Source: Calcarisporiella thermophila CBS 279.70
Lineage: Eukaryota > Calcarisporiellomycota
Direction: 5' to 3'
Assembly: GCF_041956535.1 (NCBI RefSeq)
Contig: NW_027192191.1
Location: 1,629,688-1,693,687 of the forward strand
DNA: 64,000 nucleotides
Part shown: piece after piece, positions 11,424 to 20,306 of the stretch
Position numbering within the stretch: the first letter of the stretch is position 1
Layout of the letters: each line of letters begins with the position of its first letter
Position numbers and translations under genes: made by a program
Notes under the pieces: generated by a model
What the model was told of the DNA's origin: nothing
What the model saw: only the letters and a program-made list of their open reading frames with translations
Database searches by the model: none

Positions 11424-12630
11424 TTAAACATTCATCTTCTGCAGCGAATCCATGATATCTTGCAACTGCATCAATAGTTGGTGTGAGTCGCTTCCTCCAC
11501 CTCTCCGCGCCACCGCATTTCCAACCTCAGGATCTTTCTTGGCCGCCTCACACTTTTCCATCGCCTTTTGCCGTCTCCTGCCCAGCGAAGAGATAACCGG
11601 AACTTCTTCTCCGTCCACCTCTTCAAACTCCTCTACCTCCTCTCTCCATTCCTTTGGCTTTTGGTGATTAAGCAGATTCGATTCGTCGCATGCAAGCTGC
11701 GAGAGACGTATCGTCAGGTCATCTAGAGTGCTAATTAAAGAAGATGTAAAGGGTGAAGATGCTTTTGAGTGCGGGGTTATAGGAGAGGGTGCAGGAAGGG
11801 CGAGTAATCGGCGGGAGGAGCTACTGGATATCAGATACCATCTTAGAATTTGGGCGATCTAATGGGATGAAACAAAGGTCAATAGAGTGGAAGAGAAGCC
11901 CTACTGGGATAGTATATACTGACCATCAGTACTTGTTTCAGCGAGCCATTCTCGGCTGCAGCCTCCCAACCATTGCCCTCATCATGCATAGCATCGTTGC
12001 GAGAAAGCAGTAGCTGGAGGCGAGATTGTGCTAGAGATAGAGGGGAGCGTTTTGACATTGAATCAACTCGGGCTCCGGCTTCGAGCAGCAGCAAAACGCA
12101 TTCAGCACTGTTCGAAATGACAGCTATATATATATACAAACGTAATCCATTATAAAATTGTATTGCAATTGGAGCAAGGGGTAAAACAAAGAAGAGAGCC
12201 TACCAAGATCAAGCGGCCTGTTTCCAATCAAGTCTGTGATCTCGTTTACCTCTGCCCCATACTGGAGCAGGACTCGTACCACATCGGCCTTCCCCCCACT
12301 ACATGCAATGAGCAGCGGTGTCCTTAATTTGCTGTCTTGGCAGTCGACTTTAGGCGGAGGTGAAGATTCCAGCAGTTTCTTCACTACCGTTAGTTTCCAG
12401 AGACAAGACACAGGTTAACCTTGTGCATTGGCAAAGCCAAACAGTAAAAACAATAGATTAGGCCATGATCATTACTTACCAGCTTCTGCATCCCCTTCGC
12501 CCGCTAACTCCAACAGCTGCCGCTCCTCCTCCGAGAGTGTTAGTGCTGCAATAAGCTGTTTAGAGAATCGATGGCTTTTACGGGCAATGCGAGGACCGGT
12601 AGTTCTATGTAGGCGATCTTTTGGATCCAT
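11424..12630 (-). CDS. ANKRD54-like ankyrin-repeat protein
   Basis: Protein of 321 aa, four exons: 12480-12630, 12204-12383, 11924-12123, 11424-11858; all phases consistent. A short N-terminal helix (LTLSEEERQLLELA) precedes about three ankyrin repeats: the canonical RTPLLIACSGGKADVVRVLL, then GNRPLDLA..., then a divergent ARVDSMSKRSPLSLAQSRL. A following helix IAQILRWYL and a C-terminal helix LMQLQDIMDSLQKM correspond in position to the tail of animal ANKRD54. The gene therefore looks like an ortholog-type scaffold (in animals, a nucleocytoplasmic shuttling regulator) rather than a generic repeat protein. The ATG at 12630 is chosen because upstream frames hit stops; a missed 5' exon is possible since the upstream frame (FNELVHNKKYREAF) also looks coding. 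Confidence 0.78.
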
Positions 12631-13546
12631 AAGATCTTCAATAAAAGCTTCTCTGTACTTTTTATTGTGGACCAGTTCATTAAATGGGAAAATCGAGTAG
12701 ATAATCGGGATATTTCATGACAGATTTAGGAAATTTAAGATGGAAAACTCTCGAAGTGATACCCTATCAAAATCATATTCAACAGAGGCAGCGCTTTAAG
12801 CAACACCTAGTTACGCGGCAAGTTACATTCGCCTTAATAAATGGTCTTTAAGAGCACAGAATTACGATTTGAGAGCAGAGTATTGACCACTTCGTTGGAC
12901 AAGCCCCCAAATTTTTACAAGGAATATTCAAATACACTGAATGAACCGCATTTCCCCATTTTGAATCCTATCTTTCTGGCCTATGTATGTTGTAGCGAAA
13001 TAATGGTTTGAATTTGATGCCGATGTATTAATTCGTTAGAGAATTTCTTGTTCATCCTATTCTATCTTATTGGTGTAGATTGGTTTACTCTAGCCTAGCG
13101 GGAGATAGAACGCATGTTTGAAAATAGTGTGTATGAATATAAATGTCGGAATTCATTTCAATGAAGTGGTTCTCATCTCTACATCCACTCCACTAGCGAA
13201 TAAAATAATGAGAAAATGTATCAATAAAGTGGAATAAGAGTGAAACGTTCCCTTGAATAAGAGGGAAATTCTTAACCGACACACATTTGGCTGTATCAAG
13301 ATATAGACTTTTATAAGCTGTTAAGCCTCGATTCTAATTTTTATATACCTTTCCTACAAAAGACCGAATATATAAAATGTATATGTACTTGGAAGCGATT
13401 TCACAATATCAGCATAATAATTTGCTCCTTGATATTGTGTTAACATAATGTAACCTATTATCTGTTGAGTATACTAGTACCTTAGGCTATATCCCTTAAT
13501 TATTTCTTTACGAATCTTTTAAGTTATAAAACAAAATAGGTCAAAA
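12631..13546. other. Intergenic, AT-rich
   Basis: No gene supported. If the ankyrin gene has an extra 5' exon it would lie in the first ~200 bp. Confidence 0.5.
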
Positions 13547-14310
13547 ATGCCACCAAAACGAGTGCTGTGCAATTGTTCTGCGTGCATTTGTAAATGGGTG
13601 AGCAAATCAACAAAGTTGAATCATGAAAAATACTATGTGAAGAAGATAAGGACCAGAAATAACTGAAATTTCTACAGAAAATATTTAAAGGGAGAGATGG
13701 TATTGAGTATGCTTAGGATCTTTTCCGTTTAGTTTACACACATTTCTTAGTAATAATAATTTAGGTTATCATTTTTTAAAGCTTCGATATTTCAGTATCA
13801 TCTCCCCTCGCAAATACAATGGATATTAGTTATGAAGAGGCCGCAGAAGGGTCACCACATGCACTGAACTGTGAATATTTTGGCAAAGAAGATGGTTGCT
13901 ATATAAATGAGAGTGGAGGTCAAAACGATATAAGTCAATCCCAAAGCAGTGAAAGCGAAAGTATGCATTCTGAACCTGGGCAGGATTATGAGTTCAGCTA
14001 TTGCTTGGTATGAGTCCATTTTTAAAATTATGTTTTAAACATGTTATTTTATATAGACGAATTGGCATAATGTCTTATTAGAAGCATAGAACTCCTTGAG
14101 GTGAATGTTGAGTTTAGAGTTCTCAACGATGATTTTAGTATTATAAATAGAAGAGTAAGTACTGATACCGAGTCAACTTATTTAATTGAAAAAGAGTTAC
14201 AAGCACTAGTGGGAATCAAACTAGATTTGATAGATTGTTGTATCAATAGTTACATTGCCTACACTTGTGAATATACCCATCTTACCATTGTACAATTTGT
14301 ATAAAACATC
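13547..14310 (+). mobile_element. Degraded N-terminal relic of a Tnp2/CACTA-like DNA transposon
   Basis: Three short plus-strand frames in order look like the eroded N terminus of a Tnp2-domain transposase: 13547-13666 starts MPPKRVLCNCSAC with the CxCxxC cluster typical of these proteins; 13819-14013 is an acidic/serine-rich segment; 14101-14304 contains LIDCCINSYIAYTCEYTHL, resembling the YDCCINSC-x-AYTG-type block that precedes the catalytic domain. No catalytic domain, terminal inverted repeats or target-site duplication were seen, so this is a fossil. The identification rests on two short motifs in the right order and spacing. Confidence 0.5.
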
Positions 14311-14514
14311 GTTACAAAACAAGTTCTTCGCTTAGTAAAGAGCTACCACGAAAATTGTTTCCGTACTTTTCACTTGTTGACCGATTTTCGGGTTCAAATT
14401 AAAAACTCGGCGAGATTAAATGAATTGAAATAGTGATTATCACATGCTAATACTATTCGACTCAAACTTGTTAAAAAATTATATATACAACATATTAACC
14501 CTTAAAAATAGATA

Positions 14515-14810
14515 TAGAGCACGATATGTCGGCCAATCTAGCTACAGCGCTTCCATTCAAGTTCAACTAGCATTCTTTCTGAAGCTGGATTCGTCCAAAA
14601 CCAGTAAAGCTTAAACTAGCATCAGAGTGGATGCTCGCTTTGGTGGTGATATTGTTTCATACTATACGGAGATTGACGTGAATGAATGGCCATTTCCCAG
14701 ACGGGAGCCCTCATTTGACAAGTATTCGTGTATCGGTTCAAAATGAAGAATATATAGATTCCTTTCAATTTGCTCGAGGTGATACCTTACCATATATACT
14801 TCTCCTTTGA
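14515..14810 (+). pseudogene. VapD-like relic, copy A (heavily decayed)
   Basis: This stretch aligns by eye with the better-preserved copy at 15203-15568 over most of its length. It includes an N-terminal YDL-like segment (EHDMSANLATAL), the helix region around TSILSEAGFV, and the C-terminal strand IRVSVQNEEYIDS...RGDTLPY. Several in-frame stops and probable indels interrupt it. The C-terminal third differs from copy B largely at third codon positions, so both copies evolved as coding sequence before decay. VapD proteins are Cas2-fold endoribonucleases, mostly bacterial. It is described as a relic only. Confidence 0.5.
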
Positions 14811-14959
14811 GCTTTATGTGAAAATAGACTAGCATGCATTAGCTTATTTTTTGGTAAGCTGGCATTATAAATTAATAGGATAGAATTTACTGTACTATTG
14901 ACTTCTTTAAATCATCGGTTCGAAACAGCTAACTAATTAGGATCAATTTAAGATAATCT

Positions 14960-15152
14960 GTATTTATTTGTAGCCGAGCACTCGTGATATACTCTGAACT
15001 CTTCTTGATAATTTCCAACGATGTTGTTGCATCTTTTATTATGAAAGCATAATAAATGATATTCAGCAGGAGCTAGAAGTAGTAAATGTGAAACTCTACA
15101 TGACTATTTAAATGTCAATGTTTTCTTTGAGACACAAAGCCTAGGGAGACAT
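14960..15152 (-). pseudogene. Fragment of gene X (exons 1-2), relic
   Basis: Minus-strand sequence resembles exons 1 and 2 of the intact gene X at 16028-17081. It has a start-like ATG at 15152 followed almost at once by a stop, an intron-like gap, then a segment reading CNNIV...YHECSATNKY, parallel to CKNIVRES...YYECLTTNKY in the intact copy. Exons 3-6 are not found downstream. The fragment lies head-to-head, about 50 bp from the VapD-like copy B start. Confidence 0.6.
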
Positions 15153-15202
15153 CTTCTTTCGATATCGCTTCTTTTTTTATTTCGTATTCACGAAAGATAA
15201 CA

Positions 15203-15568
15203 ATGGAGGCTGTTAGAGAAGGATATTTTAGAGTGGGAAATTGGATCATTAAATACGATCTTGGACGTAAGGCTTTGAGAGATTCTTTCGGATCTCATGT
15301 GCAATTCTATAGAGATATTACTCGCATCCTAACTGAAGAGGGATACGTGCGAATTCAACATAGCGTGTATCGGCGCCAGCAAGAATGCCTACTCCTAGAG
15401 GTGCTATTTCCCCTTGGCCGAATTCGGAATTTACATTGGGTGAATGGCCTCTCACCTAACTGAGAGCCACATATCCTCAGCATCAGAGTCTCGGTTCAGA
15501 AAGAAGAATTTATGGATTTTACACTCTATATCCGTGGCGAGGACTTGCCCTATATCCCTCTCTTTTGA
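15203..15568 (+). pseudogene. VapD-like gene, copy B, interrupted by one in-frame stop
   Basis: Open from ATG 15203 to TGA 15461-15463 (86 codons). The same frame then continues open for 34 more codons to TGA 15566-15568. The 5' part has the VapD-style N terminus (WIIKYDLGRKAL with the conserved Asp), the central YRDITRILTEEGYVRIQHSVY block (VapD: YtDI...L...GF.R.QGSxY) and a leucine-rich helix. The part after the stop carries the C-terminal strand VSVQKEEFMDFTLYIRG that completes the fold. Relic A has a glycine codon (GGG) where copy B has TGA, so the stop looks like a later nonsense change. Alternatives are a truncated but expressed 86-aa protein, readthrough, or a spliced form: an 81-bp GT-AG span with a CTAAC branch site covers the stop, although splicing it would shift the conserved frame. 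Confidence 0.6.
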
Positions 15569-16027
15569 TCATCGAGAGACTGAAGTGAGCTTAATTTACT
15601 TACGATTTGCTATTGGGCTTGTTACATGCGTGTCAGGAGGATAATAAACCATAATGTGTCGAATGTTAAAATCTTGAATGAACATGATGTTGTAATTAGA
15701 TTTTTTTATATACATATAAATGCATTCCTATAGAATAAATTATTTTAATGATTTCGCAGGCATTGATATTATCCCTGTAATATTCTGAAACCAAACCCAC
15801 TTCTAGCATTGCCATAATAAATAAAAATAAAAGAGCAATTTGATTGAAAATGAATTCCTGCTCATCAGTGATCATATAAAAATATTTCTAGTTCGCTTGA
15901 ATATTGTATGCTATTTGTATGCAAGAGAAAGTAATGATGTATTTATTTTCGCATTTAGCAAATGATAACAAGCATTGTATATACTGTATATAAACTACGA
16001 ATGATTTCTGCACTTATTGAAAGAATC

Positions 16028-17081
16028 TCAGCGGGGTTTCATATTTGAATCGTACTCAATTTCGTATTGATCCCATACGCCCTCTTCCACCTCTTCATTT
16101 ACTTCCAAAGTGACAGAATTCTCTGTCATCTTGACTGCAATTACCTTGACATAGGTATCGCCAATACTGACCTCACTGCCAACGAGTTGTGCTGCCTCGC
16201 TGAGCAAAGAAAGGAGCTCCTGCACGAATATCAAAATAAAACCCAACTAGTCATAACAATGAAATTCGACTTTATATATATTACACTCTTTGACTGCTTT
16301 CCAACCTGCTTCTGGAGTTTTTTTGGAATAATACGTTGGGCCGCTTTGGAAACTGAGGATATAATTTTCTGCAAAGAATTTAATTAGAGCGTAGGTAGCC
16401 ATAAACTTATAAAATCAATCGAATCTCTTACGTTTCTTGGTCGCTTTTCAACCCGCATTTGAGCCTGTTTCGGAATATGAGAGGCCTCTGAAGGACGTCC
16501 GGTGTGATGTTTCTTATGATTCTTAGGCCTAAAATGTATGGTGGCATCATTTCGCATTACATTTAACGGTTGCAACTGGTACATCTCTTCCAAATTGCGT
16601 TCACATTTATTACATCTCTTCCAAATTGCGTTCACATTTATTACATCGCTTACTTACGCGAGTGATGCTATCACTTTATCTGCTTCACGCCAATCAAGCA
16701 TATTACTAATATCGCTGCAATATTTCGCAACGAGTCTGATCCTCATTGCTTCCTCATTACTAGCCCTATTATTAAAATATGTTTTTTTTAGCTTTTCATG
16801 AATCATACCATCAACTATCTTACTTTATCGGATCGAAATTATTAGCCTCGCATTTTTCGGGATCGAGATATTCTTGCCCATATTTATTGGTAGTCAAGCA
16901 CTCGTAATACAAGCGACTTGCTTCTCGGCTTTCTCTAACAATGTTTTTGCATTCTATTTTATGAAAGTACAACAAATGATTTTAAGATATAAAACTAGAA
17001 TAATGGAAAACTATACAGGATCATCTAATGCCTACGATTTCTTATATGTTCGATAGCTAGAGAGGTATTTCCTTCTGACAT
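16028..17081 (-). CDS. Gene X: conserved-looking 211-aa protein, unknown function
   Basis: Six exons with fully consistent phases: 17036-17081, 16824-16953, 16658-16765, 16432-16528, 16306-16368, 16028-16219. The N-terminal half is helical and charged (CKNIVRESREASRLYYECL, MRIRLVAKYCSDISNMLDW). The middle is basic and His/Lys-rich (PKNHKKHHTGRPSEA, KRPRN) and could bind nucleic acid. The C-terminal ~60 residues look like small beta strands (GSEVSIGDTYVKVIAVKM, SVTLEVNEEVEEG) and are acidic. I do not recognise the family; a Tudor/SH3-like C-terminal barrel is only a guess. A relic of its 5' end lies at 14960-15152 and one of its 3' end at 17490-17760, so this is the surviving member of a local multiplication. 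Each X start faces a VapD-like sequence. Confidence 0.68.
16581..16642. repeat. 31-bp perfect tandem duplication (two units)
   Basis: Two adjacent identical 31-bp units (16581-16611 and 16612-16642), beginning acatctcttccaaattgc. They fall inside the predicted third intron of gene X. Confidence 0.85.
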
Positions 17082-17229
17082 CGCGTTATTTGGCGAAGAT
17101 TACAGGAGAAAACTTATGACAATTTCTCTCTTTAAATACTAATCAGCATATGTCATTATCTTAAACCTAGTTAGTATTTAATTTATCTAGATTGAATTTC
17201 ATGTTATTTGTAAATATTGTACTGTTTAT

Positions 17230-17400
17230 TTTCATATTCATGAAACATAACAAAAACTATTAGAAAAAGCATTAGTTGCCTTATTACCATGGATAAATAG
17301 TAATACCCATATTATAAGGCTTGAACTTCAGTTCAGGTCTTAAATATTATAGATGCTGATTTTTATATATGAAGACGTGATATGCCTGCTATATTATTTT
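17230..17400 (+). pseudogene. VapD-like 5' relic, copy C (faint)
   Basis: Plus-strand similarity to the start region of copy B: the leader tttattttcatattcatga parallels the 15170-15195 leader, the aligned start codon is AAA, and short matches continue to about 17400. It sits head-to-head with the intact gene X, as copy B does with the X fragment. The match is weak and could be over-read. Confidence 0.35.
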
Positions 17401-17489
17401 TTTTTAGCACGACACGAGTTTGTCTTGCCATCAGTTAGTGTGATTGAACAAATACTTTCCTAGATAGGTTTACATATACTCTGTGTGCA

Positions 17490-17760
17490 ATGTAAAAGGT
17501 TGACGCATTTATTTTCCCATTTAATGATAACAAACATCGTATTCTCTGTATATAAACCATGAGTAAGTGCTACATTTTTTCGAAGAAGCTCAGTGCGGCT
17601 TCATTATGGAATCGTATTCGGTCTCGCAATTATCCCAGACGTCCTTTTTCACCTCCTCATTGACCTCCAAAATGATAAAGATCTGTCACATTAGTAAAAA
17701 TTACTTTGACATAAAGTATCTCCGGAAAGTTTTGGGCAGCTCTTTATTTTAATAAATTGA
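17490..17760 (-). pseudogene. Fragment of gene X (last exon plus 3' flank), relic
   Basis: Minus-strand similarity to gene X exon 6 and to the ~80 bp beyond its stop (compare 15945-16240 with 17490-17760). The frame is broken by indels and a changed stop context. Because the homology extends into non-coding flank, it records a DNA-level segmental duplication rather than a retrocopy. Confidence 0.6.
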
Positions 17761-19555
17761 TCATATTTCCTATAAAATTTTTATTACAAATAAATATTAT
17801 TTGTGTTTTAAAAACTAACTGTGCCTGCTTTCATGATGTTCGCAATATGTGTTATTTTGTTTTCAACTTTACAGGGATATAACGATTTATTATGAAAAAT
17901 GAAGTGAATAAAAGGTTGGCACCATGTAAAATCTCTATATCTGGATTTAAGAAATTTTCCGAAATATATTAATATACTAATATTTCACTTGAAGAGAGTT
18001 AGCAAAGGATATTCAGCTGTATATGCAATGGTAACGGCGTAAGTGGGGTTTCCAAATATTTAATTGTTTTTCATATGGACGTTGTTTGTAGAGAAATATT
18101 TAGGTAAAAATAAAAATTTAAGGTGCCCCAAAACTTTCCAGAGATACATTATATCCCACCATCCTGGGTAAATCATTGTTTTATTTATAGTTTCTAACTA
18201 ACTTCGCTATGAGGTTTATTTGTAGGGTCTACTACTTAACTGTTTACGTGTATGTTATTTTTTTTTAATAGTTAGTAGCATCTTTAGGCATTACTATTAT
18301 CCAGAAGGTCCGGGACAAGGCAATCGCAAACACGAATAAGTAAATACAAAAAAAAAAAAATAGCGTGTGACGATACAGAAACACGCCTTTTTACAATATA
18401 GATTGATAAGCTAGATTAATAAACGGCCGAGGAGGCTTATCCCTGGCTTAATTCGTGTGATTAAAACCATATTGCCTTGAGTTTACAAATAAGCAGAGTA
18501 TGGCATTATGCTTTATGAGGTTTTAGACAGAGAATGCGATTTATTGTCGGTTCCTCATGGAAGGACGGAATGGGTGAAGTAGTGGCATTGTGCAATGATA
18601 TATTCTCTTAGAAATAAAACATGTTGGTGAACTTTCTTGTCTAATGATGAGTTTCCGACTAAAAACAAATACATAGAGCCACTTTGTCATGTGGTATCTT
18701 AGGAAAGATTAAGAAAGAGTGTGTGTCCGATAAATCCAATCAAGTACCATCGAATGCAGTTCTTGAAAGTTGAGAGAGCGAAGGGTTGTGCGCTATTGCA
18801 AAAGTCGGACCCATGGCCGAGTCGCTCACCGCGGATGCCCCTTGCTACTCAGATCGAGCATATACTGACTTCAAATAAACCAATCGGCCCTGCCATCCCT
18901 CCAACTCGCCATTGGGGATCCCCTGTGGGTTGTACAGGAGAGTGGCGGATTTTTCCAGCAACCCGCCACAAGGATTCCCGGGATTATCCACTGACTAATG
19001 CGCCAGTTATCATATCAGAACGAAAAAATGATGCGATGAATTCCCATGCTCCAATTTCGACGATTGGTTGAGAACCTTGAGTTTGGGATCCATTTAATAA
19101 ACCTAAATCTCACTAGGTAGCACAGAGCCAAATAGGATGAGAGGGAGCAGAAGGGCTAGATGAGGACGGGGTGGAGGCTCGGCTAGAGATGACTGCATAT
19201 CCATCCCCCTCTAGTGGCGGGAAGGCTGCAGTGTCCGGCTTCTGCTCTAGCTCCTCGGTAGAGCTTTGCAAGCGGGCAGCAGGAACCAGCTCTAACCGTA
19301 AATTCGAGTCACAAGTGAATCATTTTTAAAGATGAGATCGGAGTAGGCCCGCAATCAACGCGGTGAAACTCTAGAAAGCCACATCTCCATACGCGTGTCT
19401 TTGCTGAACCATGCGGCCACTGCTCTTCTTTTCCGGAAACTTCAAAGGAAGGTTGCGGTAATGCTGGATTGCACAATTCGGAGCAATCCATGACGCCGCG
19501 AAGGCGGAGGGGAATCACCAGGCTGACAGAAGCTTGCCATCTCATGCCCCTGCGT
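17761..19555. other. Intergenic; AT-rich left, GC-rich right
   Basis: No gene supported. From about 18780 the composition becomes clearly GC-richer up to the TATA box of the secreted-protein gene. An open frame at 18721-19071 lacks features of a real protein. The GC-rich part may be an extended promoter or old inserted sequence. Confidence 0.5.
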
Positions 19556-19565
19556 GTGTATAAAT
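19556..19565 (+). promoter_or_regulatory. TATA box of the secreted-protein gene
   Basis: TGTATAAATAG about 55 bp upstream of the ATG at 19616, inside a GC-rich context where it stands out. Suggests a strong focused promoter. Confidence 0.7.
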
Positions 19566-19615
19566 AGCCGGCTGCCCTTCCTCAGCTTTTGAAGCTCTAG
19601 ACATCTGAATCAAAT

Positions 19616-19996
19616 ATGCGCGCCGCTCTCTTCTTCTCCGCCCTTTTCGCTCTCGTTGCCCTCGTGCTCGCTCGCAGCGAGCGCATTTCTGGAACCTTGA
19701 ACAAGGACAGCAGCATCACCTCTTTCAGCGTCAGGCGCACGACCTCCCGCACGGGCGATATCGTCCTCAAGCTCGATAACTTCCCTGACTGCGTGTGGAG
19801 AAACTTGAAGATCCGCGTGAACCCCGTGAACAAGCCTGCCTTTGACTGGCGCACCTGGGTCTACGGCACCGATGTCGTGGAGTTCATTATCGGTAATGAC
19901 GTGCTTGCAGGCACCACCTTTACTTTGGACGGAAAGCTTGAGCCTGCCGTCGGATCAAGATGCAACACCAACTTCGGTGGTGTGCTCACATACTAG
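19616..19996 (+). CDS. Small secreted protein, unknown
   Basis: Single exon, 126 aa. A classic signal peptide (MRAALFFSALFALVALVLA) is followed by a ~105-residue mature domain predicted to be mostly beta strand (GDIVLKLDNFPDC, DVVEFIIGNDVLAGTTFTL). Two cysteines (FPDCVW and SRCNTN) could form one disulphide. Codon choice is strongly biased to C-ending codons, unlike neighbouring AT-leaning genes, and a good TATA box precedes it; both suggest high expression. I recognise no family; the shape suits an abundant extracellular or cell-wall protein. Confidence 0.75.
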   Translation: MRAALFFSALFALVALVLARSERISGTLNKDSSITSFSVRRTTSRTGDIVLKLDNFPDCVWRNLKIRVNPVNKPAFDWRTWVYGTDVVEFIIGNDVLAGTTFTLDGKLEPAVGSRCNTNFGGVLTY

Positions 19997-20306
19997 GAAT
20001 CTAGGACATTTAGCTTAATCATCTCTTAATTCTGTTCAATATTACAAATAAACCCGGATTAGCTACTTTTCGATTGTTTTTACCGAATTTCCCATAAAGA
20101 AAATAACAAGTTTCAGCCCACAAAATTATATTAAAATACATGAAATGGGAGAGAAAAAGAGTGGATATAGGCGAGGTTTATGATAAATATATTAAAGTCG
20201 GCAGGAGAAAAGTGGTGAAAAAAATATACAAATCTATCATGGAATATACAGTTGGGGAGGCGACTGATATTTATTCACTCTTATCGGCGTCTACTGGCTC
20301 TTTGAC
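19997..20306. other. Intergenic between convergent genes
   Basis: About 310 bp holding the 3' ends of the secreted-protein gene and the copper oxidase; AT-rich, with an AATAAA-like element near 20045. Nothing else seen. Confidence 0.5.

Noticed and set aside
13000-18700. Possible CRISPR-like or prokaryotic insertion because of the Cas2-fold family
   Set aside because: No repeat-spacer array, no Cas genes and spliceosomal introns in the adjacent gene; the setting is eukaryotic.
18721-19071. 116-codon plus-strand frame in GC-rich DNA
   Set aside because: No domain, signal or amino-acid pattern of a real protein; probably open because of local composition upstream of the secreted-protein gene.
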